Shown here: positions 42,863-54,582 of the stretch, piece by piece
Position numbering within the stretch: the first letter of the stretch is position 1
Layout: each line of letters opens with the position of its first letter
Origin: Ursus arctos
Taxonomy: Eukaryota; Chordata; Mammalia; Carnivora; Ursidae
Reading direction: 5' to 3'
DNA: 64,000 bases
NCBI RefSeq assembly: GCF_023065955.2
Contig: NW_026622786.1
Location: 49,089,438 to 49,153,437, forward strand
Made by a program: the position numbers and the translations under genes
Notes under the pieces: generated by a model
Database searches by the model: none
Seen by the model: the letters and a program-made list of their open reading frames with translations, nothing else
What the model was told of the DNA's origin: nothing

Positions 42863-44525
42863 AGATTAACATATTTTTAAATAAGTGTTTATAGGACAAG
42901 AAAGAGAAAAAAATAAAAGGGGAAATAAAAGGAGGACTGACAACACAAAGATATGAGGAAAGTTTGTGTATTATTGAGGTAAGATGGTAGATTAAACTTA
43001 AAGAAATAGATGGAATGAATTTGTTAATGCCTTTTTAATAAAAATAAAAATGTCCAGTCCTTGCTTTATCTAGTTTTTGTTTATTCTAATTGGATGAAGA
43101 AATGGACAGTTAAGTACCCACTTGATCATCAATCCTGGATCACAGATTTCTGGTGAAATTCCAGATAATATAGAAAAATATAGAATATTTATCTTTGTGA
43201 TACTGGGTTATGAAAAACTGTGAAATCAGAGGTAGTTGTCAAAATACTAAAGATCAGATTTATAAATGTCCATAGAGTAAATCCATCATGGAAGGTATTG
43301 TTTTTATTATGCTTTTCTATAGGGAGATTATTTGAGGATCATATGGCTTTACTTCAAAGCATGTATGATTTATGTTTGCTGGGCAGAGAGATTTTTCCTC
43401 TTGACATCTATGAGAAAACCACTGTTCTGCCAAATAGGTCTTAACCCTAACCTTTTTATGTGGCAGCAAAATAAAATGTTCCCAACATTAGATATTGGTG
43501 TGAACAAATAGACTAAAACACGTAAAGTGGTCGCCCACGTTAATCGAACACCCTACTTTTTTTTTTTTTTTGTCATTGATTATCACTGTTTTTGGTTCTG
43601 CCTATTTTGAGGAAATCTTTGGAAAATTCCAAGGAATAAACTAAAGGAAGTTCTATAACTACTGAGCACAGCATCTCCCTCTGGTATGCTATCCAGAATC
43701 AAAGATCAAAGATTATATCCCGCTGTTTTCATAGGATATTTTAGAGTTTATTTTCCATTTCAATTAATCATTATCATCCTCATCTAATGAAAATTAAACT
43801 TTAATTTATGTATTGCTAAGGTTTTCTACATTTAAGCAAAATACCTATAGTTTCAAACCACCACTTCTTAGCATAACAATAGTTATAAATGATTATCTAT
43901 GATATTTTATTGCATTTTATATTTTAAAAAGTTTTCATATTTATTTTCTCTCATTCACTACATCTCTGTAAGAGTAACAGAAAGCAAAGAGATTCAATTT
44001 CTACAAAAATCATATCTTTTATGTATTTTTTATATCTGTAACTCATATTGATATTAAGCCAGGACTACAGAGCTGCCTAGAACTCCACAAGCTAAGAGCT
44101 GAACAGCTCATCTGTGGCAGATGCAACGAGGCCATGGTTGGCATTGTCAGGATTAACTGGACACACCATCAAGTTAGAAAACTGGAACATGATATCTACT
44201 ACCTCCTAAATGCTCCAAAGACATAACTTCACATGATATTCCAGTCAATTCTATATTAGTTTATCACTTGTCGTGGTAGTGACTTCTAGAAAAAGATTTC
44301 CAATTCCCATTGTTGCTGACAATCTGGGGGGGGTAAAATAGGCTTCTTTTGTGCAAAATACCATATTGTCTTAAGCTTCTGTAAAGGTTGCAAAAGTCCA
44401 CCACAGCTGGCTGATAAAGCAATTATTAGATGCCACACATCATTGTTAATATTATTAGACTTTACTAATTCTGATCACTGGTTAGTTCTGTTAGGAGCTA
44501 TGGAAGAATACAAGATGAAAGAAAG
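42863..44525. other. Unique-looking stretch
   Basis: No gene was named. A plus-strand reading across 44040-44225 stays open for about 58 codons with a CxxC (LICGRCNEAMVGIV), but it has no start and no family that I recognise. A T run sits at about 43557-43571. Confidence 0.35.
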
Positions 44526-44529
44526 ATTA

Positions 44530-44682
44530 GAGAACTAAATTTATTGAGCACTGACTACATGCTAGGAATTAACTGGGTGCTCTATGTATATTACCATATT
44601 TAATATTCATAGTAACTTGATAAGATAGATATTATTAGTCCCAGCTTGTAGATGAAGAAATCAAGTATTGCTTTTGTCTTCA
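44530..44682 (-). mobile_element. MIR SINE
   Basis: Reverse MIR: TTGAGCACTGACTACATGCT, TTACCATATTTAATATTCAT and GTAGATGAAGAAATCAAG. Confidence 0.77.
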
Positions 44683-46008
44683 ATTTCTACTTTAGTTGGG
44701 GATACAGAACAAACAGAACAAACAAATTTGTTACCTTATTTGGGGGGGAATTTTAGGATATAACTGGTAGTTTATTTTAAAGAAACAGTGGAAGCTCTAA
44801 ATTGCACAGACTACCAATATCATGGCCATATAATATTTGGAGATATTTAATGGATAATACTCTTTCCTACATTTTCTTTCTATACATCCTGTGTCCCCTG
44901 CAACTGTGGAGCCACCGGCCTTCATTGTAGGGGGAGAGGATGAATATGGTGGAAAATAAAGAAGTTACTGCTCACTCTAAAATTTCAAAATAGAGTTTTT
45001 AAAGCCCTTATCTGGCACAATAGTCAGAAAGCCAAATACTTGTTGAGATAAAGGTTTTTCTTGGAATTTCAAAAGCTGGACATTAAGTATCAAGGATAAG
45101 CTAGGAGAAATGGCAAAACTTGTTAACTGTCAGCCATAGAATACTAATAGTATTTGATCACTTAATATCTGACTTCCTACCGCAAAGGAAACAGGCACTT
45201 TATCATATAAGAAGAGAGAATGACTCAAAGTGAACAAAACTAGAGTGTGGATACCACGGGTGGCTCATGATCAACCCATTATTAGGACTAAAATCTCAGG
45301 TGGATATGACAGAAATATCCAAATAGCTTTAATGGCATCTCTTCAGGGCTTGTGCTTCTCTTACCAAAAATATAACCCTAAAAGTCTAAAAGCTTCTTAA
45401 AACACCCCAAATCTACAATTGGTATCTGAGCAAAAAAACTGAAGGGACCTCTACAGACATGGGGCCAAGGAATTCATGGAGTTCTTCATACTCCACAGTT
45501 CTTTGTGAAAGTTTCTGACCTAAAAGTCTCTGAGGTGAGCATGAAGTGCTGAAAGGATGGATGTATCTGTAGAGAAGGAGAGCTGAGATAAGGAGAACAT
45601 AAAATGCAGACACCCGAGCGATTAGTGGCCCAGGAGGGATATACAGAAATGTTAAAGGCAACAGTAGTGACAACAGTTAACCCAGCGGTTGGATACCTCA
45701 GCTCAGCAGAGACTAGAGAGACACACACACTCTTTTAACGCACATACACATGCATGCACACCACCAGCAGCAGGCAAAAAAAGGAAAGAAGAATATACTA
45801 TTTTAGACAAAAAGTGACTTGATAAATTTGTCAAGGAAATATAAATTTAACAAATACAAAATAAGACCTTGTGAGATGCTTTGACATAAGATGTAAGTAG
45901 ATTTTAAGAGTTATGTTTTGGCACATCAGAGTTTGTGACTGTGACTAAAATTTTAAACCTACCAAAATATTAAATTAAAAACATCTAGTCTTTAATAGTT
46001 TACAAATC
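44683..46008. other. Unique-looking stretch
   Basis: No gene was supported. The two overlapping minus-strand frames at 45413-45728 share no recognisable domain. Confidence 0.4.
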
Positions 46009-46009
46009 A

Positions 46010-46212
46010 TTTTAATATATTTACCTTATTTGATTCTTACGGCCAAATGGTGAGGTAGATATTAATATTTTTGTTTTCTTTACACAGATGAAAAAACCAA
46101 CCCTTGGAAAAATTATGCAGCCTGCTCCAAACTAGTAATTCCTAGTTATAACTTGGTAAAGCTAGAACCCAAATCCAGGTTTTACAATGATAAAGCTCAT
46201 ACTTTCTCCACT
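46010..46212 (-). mobile_element. MIR SINE
   Basis: Reverse MIR: CTTATTTGATTCTTACGGCC, CAGATGAAAAAACCAACCCT and AGAACCCAAATCCAGGTTTT. Confidence 0.68.
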
Positions 46213-46429
46213 ATTCTATATTGGTTTTATTTTACTTAATGTTGATATACTCAATGTAGAAAACTAAATGCTTAGTATATTCTTTCATCTGCACCTAATA
46301 ACAAGAAGAAAAATACAATTTAGAATATAGACCTGATCACATTATGCCTGAAGTAATTAGTAATATGTATATACAGGTTAGCTGTCAAATTCTTATCAAG
46401 TTCATTTATTTTTTTTTTTACTGTCTATT

Positions 46430-47170
46430 TATTCCTCAAAATTTATTGAATGGGTACTGTGTGCTAAGTAAGAGCTGGGTGTACAAAAAAGAATTAGATG
46501 CTAGTTCTGATATCATAATTCCCTTCCTAGTGGAAAAGAAACACAAACAATTAAAATACAACAGAATTAATGTTTTGATAGGAGATATACGCAAATTACT
46601 TTCACAACACAGAGGGAAAGCCACTAATTTTCTCTGGAATGCTAGAAGGAGAAAGGTTATAGAAAGCCTTCACGGAGAAAGTGACATTTGGAACTAGAAT
46701 GTAAAAAACAGGTAGAAGTTTGCCAGTATTTCTGGCAGATACCATGCTTGGGGCAAAGCAGGGTACATTTCTGCAGCTTCTAGTAGCTCAAAAAGGCCAG
46801 AATATTAAAGACACATGGGAGGAGAGTTAGAACAGAAGTCACCGTGTGTATATGCAATCCACATCAAGGAGTTTGAGCACAGGGAATCAGGGACAGTTTT
46901 TAATCAGAACTGTCCTAAGTAGACCTCCATATTTCACAGTCTCAAGGCTAGCCCCACCGAGGTTGGAACGGAGGAAGAACAGTACAGAGGAAGTCAGGGG
47001 CCAATGCAGTAGGGCACAGGAGATCTAAAGAGGCCCTGAACTAGGAGAGCAGTAGTGGAACCAATGAGGGGAAGGGAACTTGAAAATTATTTAGGGATTA
47101 GAAATCATAAAATGGAAAGATAAAGCATATGTTGATAAGGGAGGGAAGAAGTAAGGGATGTCAAGTTTGG
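46430..47170. mobile_element. Ancient interspersed repeat, family unresolved
   Basis: TTGAATGGGTACTGTGTGCT, then AGCCTTCACGGAGAAAGTGA, ATGCTTGGGGCAAAGCAGGG and GGGCACAGGAGATCTAAAGA follow the order of a long ancient mammalian repeat. The family name is not recalled. The 117-codon frame at 46344-46697 lies inside it and is a by-product. Confidence 0.5.
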
Positions 47171-47798
47171 GTGACTGAGGAAGCAATAGGAACAACTAAA
47201 GAGAAGTGATTTAATAAAGAAGACATTTTCTATCAGTAAAGTACTCTAGGATATTATACCATATTTTAACACATGCAAACTTAAAAATATTCCAGACAAT
47301 AGACATCTAGGTATACAAACATATGCAATATATTCCTTCAGGTAAACAGATTAAAGGCAAGAAAATAATACCAACTACAAATGACATTATTTAGATACTA
47401 TTGTGGAGAGAGCATGAAAATGTTAAGAGTTACCAGAATCACTCGCTTTCCATTTTATTCCTCTGAATTCCGAAAACAGCAAATCCAAGGTTTAACAGTG
47501 AATGGGATTTTTTAGGATCTTAGATTTTATTGTTTAGCAATGGACAAAGGACTGTATTTTAGAGAACTACAGAACAAGTATTTACGCAATGTGCATGAAA
47601 GCCTTAAGTGACACTTGAAATGCCAAGAACAACATTAGGTAAAAATTTCTTCTTTACTCTAATAGTTTGATGAAAAACAATCTACATTGGCATCTAATAA
47701 ACTGAAAAGACTTGTTTTTCAATTACTGTAAAAAATATAAAACATTTGTCAAGACTCATTGGGATTATTTTAAGTTAATGGCATGCATTATGTCCTCT
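47171..47798. other. Unannotated stretch
   Basis: Nothing was recognised. Confidence 0.35.
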
Positions 47799-47799
47799 A

Positions 47800-47968
47800 A
47801 TCCTCCCCGAATACACTATCAGAACAGGATTACTTTGCATATTTTTCACATCAGAAATGGTGTCTCAGAGAGACTAATCTGTCCACTGCCTCATAGCCGG
47901 GAGAAGCAACACTAGAGCCTGTTCCAGGCCAGCTGAAGCTGAAAGCCTTGCTCCTGACCACAAAATCT
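47800..47968 (-). mobile_element. MIR SINE fragment
   Basis: Reverse MIR 5' half: ATCAGAAATGGTGTCTCAGA, CCACTGCCTCATAGCCGGGA and GCTGAAAGCCTTGCTCCTGA. Confidence 0.65.
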
Positions 47969-48084
47969 ACACAATCTCTCTTCTCATTTTGTCTTCATAA
48001 TCAATAGAATCTGCATTTCACTCTGACCTTGAGCAATTCGCTGGTACTTTTAGGGAAAGTATGTACTCAATAAAGCAAGAGGTA

Positions 48085-48310
48085 TGAGAACTAGCATTTA
48101 TTAAGCCTTGACTAGCAGTGCTGGGCTCTTCACTTGTTGCTCTGTATCCATTATCCTATGTAACTTTAAAACACCCTTATGAGGAAACTTATAACTATTA
48201 TTGCAGTTGTTCCCAATTAAAAGAGAGGGAAACAAAATCAGAGGGGAATGAAGAAAGCTTTGGATCCACAAAGCTCACAGCTCACTGGTAGAGTAGAATG
48301 GGTAGACCCA
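48085..48310 (-). mobile_element. MIR SINE
   Basis: Reverse MIR: CTAGCATTTATTAAGCCTTG, TATCCATTATCCTATGTAAC and AATTAAAAGAGAGGGAAACA. Confidence 0.65.
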
Positions 48311-49638
48311 CCTGACTGCACAGCCATTGTCCCGCACACTCCTCACGATGTCTCCTTGGGGGGACGTACACAAGGTCTCTTTGGAGACTCAGCTCAGTTT
48401 AAACAGAGTGCAGTATTTGTATAAAGAAGGAGCAGAGAATAAGTTTGAGAAACTTGTAAGTGGAATCTGAAGGCTTGTGAGCTTCAATTTAAGAAGTTAA
48501 GACTTTTTATAAGCAGTGGGAAACTACCGGAGATCTCCCAAGGAGAGTTAATTTTGCAAAGAAGGCATTCACAAAGATTCATTTGATGGGTGGGTGAGGG
48601 AGACTAAAGTCAGAATGACCAATTACAATAATACATTAAATTCTTACACATAAGGAAGTAGGTAGACAGAACAACAACAACAACAAAAACAACTTCTGAG
48701 TGTGTCAATATTTTAAATTGACAAAAACTTTCATTTATTTTGGAATTTTGGTTTATCATCTAATATAACGGGAGACAGTAAGCCTGGCTGAGTGTCAGAT
48801 CAGCTCTAGAACCTCCGCTACACAATAGCAGATTTAAATCCACAATCACCCTCCATTCTCTACAAATTCATATAAGAATTCACAGTCCTTCCATTGTAAG
48901 AATCATTTTTGCGAGCAAAAATTTTCATCGAGTTGACATTAACCATATTTGTGGTATAAAGGAACCAAAGACATTATCTCATAAAATATATAAGATAAAC
49001 AACGAAACAGTTTGCTAATTAAAAATTTTAGAGGGATGTATTTCCTGGTAATAGCTCATATATTCTTTCTGAATTCCCCGGTGGCTGGCTATATCATTCC
49101 GACAAGGTCAGTGGCCCTCATTTAACCGGCTGCAAGTGCTTTATCACATATTGTACTTCTAAGAAATGTTTATTACTGTGATGGCTTACAACTTATCCCT
49201 GACGTCTGCAGCCTCTTTCAAAGCTTCCCTTTTTATCTTTATGGTGCAAATGAGTAGCAGCATCATAGATACTTCCATATGTGATGGGCATCATTTTTAT
49301 AACAGTGACTTCATTTATAAATATATATATATATATATTATGCACAAGATATAGACTATCATCTTTTCAAAAGCTTTATATTTCATCTAGTCTGAACTAT
49401 ACAAGTGGTAAATATACCCGTGGGGGAAAAAAAGGATTAAAAGATTGTACAACATGAAATTTTCCTTATGTAAAAAACTTTCTTTTAACTCTCTAGCTTT
49501 TCAACAAGAAACAAAAAGTACTTTTTAATTTTTATCCCAAAAGAAATGACAAATCAATAAATTATTTTCAATGGGGAGGAGATAAGGAAATGTGATTTGC
49601 ATGTCCAAAATATCACTAAAACAGTAGTGTGCTAGGAT
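48311..49638. other. Unique-looking stretch
   Basis: No gene was seen. A short (TA)n lies at about 49320-49340. Confidence 0.4.
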
Positions 49639-49639
49639 T

Positions 49640-49775
49640 AGTAAATTATGATGTAAAGAATTTAAAATAATTTTCCTAAGGTTGCCTAGCAAGGAAGTAA
49701 CAGAAGAAACTTTAAACCCGTATATTTGTTCTGCCTGCAATTCAACTATGCACATCACTAAACCACAGATGCCAG
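49640..49775 (-). mobile_element. Diverged MIR SINE
   Basis: TTTTCCTAAGGTTGCCTAGC, AAGGAAGTAACAGAAGAAAC and TTAAACCCGTATATTTGTTC resemble reverse MIR. Confidence 0.52.
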
Positions 49776-51583
49776 CAAAATTAAATTCTGGCAGATATTT
49801 GATAAAATAAAAATTTCAAGTCCAGGGTGGCAGAAGGTAAGAGAATATTATAGGCTAGTCAACAAAGGTAATAAGAATTCCATGTCTTCTAAGATAGAAG
49901 ACCCCCAAAAGACTCTTAAATATTTTTGTCATATGTGATAACAGGAAAGGAAATTCGAGGAAATAATCATTCTGTTTACCTTTGCCTCTGAAGCTCTTTT
50001 TTGCTGATCAGCCTGGAGTCCACTTTCACAAAAACTGAAACCTGCCTCAATGGGATATTTAGGATGAGAGAAGTCATCCCAAGGCCTGACAAGTACAAAA
50101 AACCAAAACCATCCTAATGATCTGTATTCAGCAAAATGAGTCTTTTCATCTGCCGCAGATTATCCTGGAGTAGTGTTTTCTCTACCATTTTGCTTATTTA
50201 GCTGGGCCAGAAGATATTCATTAAGAGGCAGAACTGGCAGTCCCAAATACCTTTCTGTCTTGAAGAAGCCTTGAATACACACTGATAATCGGTGTGATAA
50301 AGTGAAACCCTCATGAAAGTTTTTGTGTGGATAATATCACCCTCTGACAATCGAAGAAAAAAAAATGAAGAGCTAATGCAACAACCCTATTTATACTCGT
50401 TGAACAATTCAAATGACTTTGCTTAACTCTAAATCTGTTGGAAATCTGTAGCTGAAATTAAATAATGCCTACATTTTCTTGTAATTTCCTCATTTGGGGG
50501 TAAAGTATTTTTTCTGTTAAAAAAGGAAGTGAGAAATTATAAAATAATTATACTTTGGCATGATAATTCTTGAATATAAAACATAGCAATTTTCAAGCAC
50601 AGCAGTCTTACTTGTCTTTTATGCATTGGGGTTGTTTGTGCTATTTCATTTGCTAAAAGAGTTCCACAATTACTGAAGTGTTTGAAAACCATTCATCTAG
50701 TGGAGATTGTGTTACCATCGAAAGCAGGAGTCCAAGTGGTTTCAAAAGAACACCAAAGGAAGTTAAACATCAATGATTTAAACTGTTTACATACTCTCAA
50801 TTTTAATGATTCCACCTGTTAATACAACAAAACAAAAACTAAGAGTTTCTTTGTGAAAAGATGGTTCATGAAATAATGGTTATAATTCAAAGGCCTAGCT
50901 AAAGTAGACATGAACAAAAATAAAATATATAAGGTTTGAACATTAAAGGGAATTTCAGATTATAGCTTTATCAACTGACAGTTATCTTGAAAACTCCAAA
51001 GTATATCCATTCTTAAAATCTAAATCACTCCACAGGTCCTCCAGGTTTTCATTAAAAAATAAAATTTTATTTCATAACTAAGCCTCAGTACTTTAAAAGA
51101 AATTCTGTTTCCCCAAGCTAAAACTGAATTACTATTAATCTAAATTTCAAGGTGAATGTTACTTTTTTTCCAAGGGCCCCATGCTAGGAAAATAGCTGTG
51201 CTAGGGAAATAGAAGGGCACTGCAAAAGTAATTTATTTGAGAAATTTATAAAATACATTTCAACTCAATCAAAGGAAAAAAAAAAACCCAAAATATATTT
51301 ACAAGTACTGCTGTATTAAATAGATCCGCATGCTGGCCAGGATAAAAAAACAACAACAACGAAAACAAACAAACAAAAAACAAAGAAGACAGAGACTAGA
51401 GAACTCACAGTTGACATCCATGGCTGCTATTATCTTTGGTGCCAGTCCACTTGAAGACAATTATGTTAAGGTAGGAAAACTCAGAGTATAAGTGCTTAGA
51501 ACACTACAAAGGTAGGCAATGATTTGAAAAGAGTCGGAGTTCCTAATGGCATCACTGAGCCTTAATACTGGTGTGGATGTTTA
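49776..51583. other. Unique-looking stretch
   Basis: No gene or named repeat was seen. An (AAC)n/(AAAC)n low-complexity patch lies at about 51346-51384. Confidence 0.4.
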
Positions 51584-51584
51584 T

Positions 51585-51960
51585 CCATCTATTCTCTTGC
51601 CATGCCACTCTTGATTATGTAACTTGCTGCGGCTGATGGAATGTGAATGGACACAAAATATGCTGTATGTGAGTAGAAGCATTCATTGAATTTGATGGGA
51701 CAGTATGGCCTCTTGTTCCTGCCCTCTTCCAGGGGAACAACACATCCCAGGTACAGACTACTCCTTCATCCTGGATGCTGGGGGTTAGAAAACTGGGTGA
51801 ACATGGCCAAGCAGAATTTTGGCTAGCCTGCACATCTGGCAAGTGAGAAATAAATCTCTGTGGTTGTAAGCCACTGAGATGTTTTGGGATTGTTACTTCC
51901 CACTGCAAATGCTAACTGGAAGGAGTAAAATCACTATCTTACTCAATTAAGCCACTAAGT
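51585..51960 (+). mobile_element. MaLR-like LTR remnant
   Basis: ATTATGTAACTTGCTGCGGC, GAACAACACATCCCAGGTAC, GAGAAATAAATCTCTGTGGT and TTGTAAGCCACTGAGATGTT follow the layout of MLT1/MST-type LTR ends. Non-coding. The minus-strand frame at 51615-51908 is a by-product. Confidence 0.58.
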
Positions 51961-52718
51961 GTTGGTTACTTGCAGCTGAACACATTCCTAAAGCACATAT
52001 CCATAACATGTACATGAATGAATGATTATCACTTTACTTATATAAGCACTCTCTGGGCAGCAACTTACAGTGTGTCCTAACTGACAAAGCTTAGTGCCAG
52101 GAAATTATAAAGGTGGAGGCCTCTAGGAAAGGGACCACACAAAGAGGATAACTTGCAAATGTGTGTGGCCTTGCCCAGAGAAGTCCACAATATGGATACC
52201 TGGGTAGCTACGGAGCTACAAGGAGCTACAAAGTACTTGAGATGAGTTGTTTAAACAAATGCTCCCAATGGGTAACACCCTTCTGCTCATCTTGGGAAAG
52301 CAAATATAGAAGGACCAGGAGTAGGTTGTTCTTTTCAAACTTTAAAGCATAATGGATAAAGATGGAAGAAACTAGTATTCAGAAGGGAAGAGTATACATT
52401 GTTATTTTCTTTTCATGCCAAAGAATAATTAGAAGAAAACTATGATAGCAATACAAGGTGAGTCATTCTAACGCATACTCAATAAGCATTTATTTGAAAA
52501 CGTTTGTTTTCTTAAAAAGAAGCTTTAATTATTTTCCCCACAAAAGTATTCACTACATTTCCGGTAACTTTATATAGGGATTTTTAGTTTTATAAATTGA
52601 TGCTCTGATTCGTGTTTCTTCAAAGTAGCAGCCAGTTATTCAGTTTCCTTCATATTAGTGTCAATATTCTAGTTATACTTGACTAGATTAGCTCCCTCTC
52701 TAGGTTTCCCCAGATAAG
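51961..52718. other. Unannotated stretch
   Basis: No gene or confident repeat was seen. Confidence 0.35.
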
Positions 52719-52719
52719 A

Positions 52720-53577
52720 AATTGTACCTGCAGGTATCCAGTTGTTCCTGTCAGAAATCTTACAATAAGTCTTGATACTACACTTTTACTCACTAGCCGT
52801 CTCCCAATATCAATTCAGCAATGAATCCAATAGGTTGTACAAAGCACATCTCAGCTCTATCCACCTTTTTCATTTCCACTACCATAATCCTAGCCCAAGA
52901 CACCTTAAGGTCTTGTCCAACCTAGTGTAAACATCTCCTAATTTATAAAGCCCTACTCCCACTCTGGCCTTCTAATGCATTGTAAACAGAGCAGCACAAA
53001 TGATCACTTAAAAATATAATCAGCTCATACCACTCTTCCACTTAAAAATGCTTAATGACTTCACATAGGATGTATAATAAAAATCTTACATTTTTAACCT
53101 GGTCAATAAATTCCGAAATGATCTGGCTCACACCTGTCTCATATTATGCCAATCTTCTTCTGATCCCTAATATCCAGCCACACCAGCCTCTTTCCAATCA
53201 CTCTGCCCTCCAGCACACCATCTTCTCCTGACTTAAAGTCTTTGCATATGCCATTTGCCTGGCCTAAAATTCTCTTGCTTCCTCCCTTTGCCTGGCTGAT
53301 TTCTATCATCTTAGAGGTCTCATTTAAATAGCTCCTCAGAGATGCTACTTCTGGTCAGACCCTTATTATACTCATTCTCAGTACCTTGGTGTTATCCTTC
53401 TCAGTTCTTATTGTAACTTGAAATTATTATATCTCTAGAATGATTATTTAATGTCTGCTTACCCTATTAGTGCCATGGAGACAGGGGTCACATTTGTAAT
53501 CAGCCTTGCCTAGGACAGGCTCTGGCACAGAATAAGAGCACAATAAATATTTAGAATGAATGAATGAATTAATACAT
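52720..53577 (+). mobile_element. L2 LINE, long 3' portion
   Basis: This is the longest L2 piece. It includes CTTAATGACTTCACATAGGA, GAAATGATCTGGCTCACACC, AGTCTTTGCATATGCCATTT, TGCCATGGAGACAGGGGTCA and the end GCACAATAAATATTTAGAAT with GAATGAATGAATT. Confidence 0.85.
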
Positions 53578-54108
53578 AAACTTGAATAAAATTTATTAAA
53601 TGGAGAAAAGTTTGCAGATTCCAATAGATACAGTAGATTTTTTATTATAAATATTGTCCCAACCATCTACAGAATGGGAAAATATATATCAAATACAAAA
53701 AGATTTCACTTGTTTACAAATCAGAGGAGCTGTTACTGCATTGTACAATAACAGTACCAAGTTCTTAGACTTCTGGTGTATCAAAATATGACTGTATACT
53801 AAATTACAAATTGAGAAAGTCAAAGTACTTGAAACCTTAAAATTTTCTCAAGTAGATTGATCTTTGTATTTTTCAAAAATAACTTTGTTAATTATTAAAA
53901 TTTTAATCAATCATTAAATAGAATACATTTTAGTATTAAAATGTAAATAGAGACATGTTCAAATAATGTCCTGTAATTGTGACCTCATGAACTGAGCATC
54001 AGGATTGCACTTTCACTAGAATTTCACTCAGTGAACAAGTGAAAGGCTAGGCTAGGTTATCTTCAATAATAAACAATAACCCCATTCCCAAAATCTTAAC
54101 ACAATACT
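53578..54108. other. Unique-looking AT-rich stretch
   Basis: Nothing was recognised. Confidence 0.35.
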
Positions 54109-54109
54109 T

Positions 54110-54366
54110 TATTTCCTGCTCATGTTACATATTGAATACATGTGTGCAGGGATGACTTATTTAATGTTGTTGTTCAGGGACCATGCTGATGGAGGGTCCA
54201 TCATGACACACGTCTCTATAATTGCTACATCAGGGGAAAAGCAAAGAGTGTACTAGGTCATAAATATTTCTATTCAAGAGACACTCCTCATTTTTGCTCC
54301 TATTGCATTGGCCAAAGTAAGTCATTTACCATGCCTCACATTGAAGATGAACTGGGAAGTATACTC
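54110..54366 (-). mobile_element. Ancient repeat related to the one at 15112
   Basis: GACCATGCTGATGGAGGGTC, CATTGGCCAAAGTAAGTCAT and ATGAACTGGGAAGTATACTC are phrases of an old mammalian repeat. Family and orientation unresolved. Confidence 0.42.
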
Positions 54367-54376
54367 CTATGATGTT

Positions 54377-54573
54377 GGGGTGCCTGGATAGCTCAGATAG
54401 TAAGCGTCTCCTTTGGCTCAGATCATGATCCCAGGGTCCTGGGATTGTCCCCCCCTGTCCGGCTCCCTGCTCCTTTGGGAGCCTGCTTCTCCCTCTACCT
54501 GCTGCTCGCCCTGCTTCTGCATTCTCTCTCTCTCTCTGACAAATAAATAAATAAAATCTTTTTTTTTTAATTT
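54377..54573 (+). mobile_element. CAN-SINE
   Basis: From GGGGTGCCTGGATAGCTCAG to the AATAAA-rich tail. Short target repeats TATGATGTT flank it at 54368-54376 and 54574-54582. Confidence 0.93.
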
Positions 54574-54582
54574 TATGATGTT

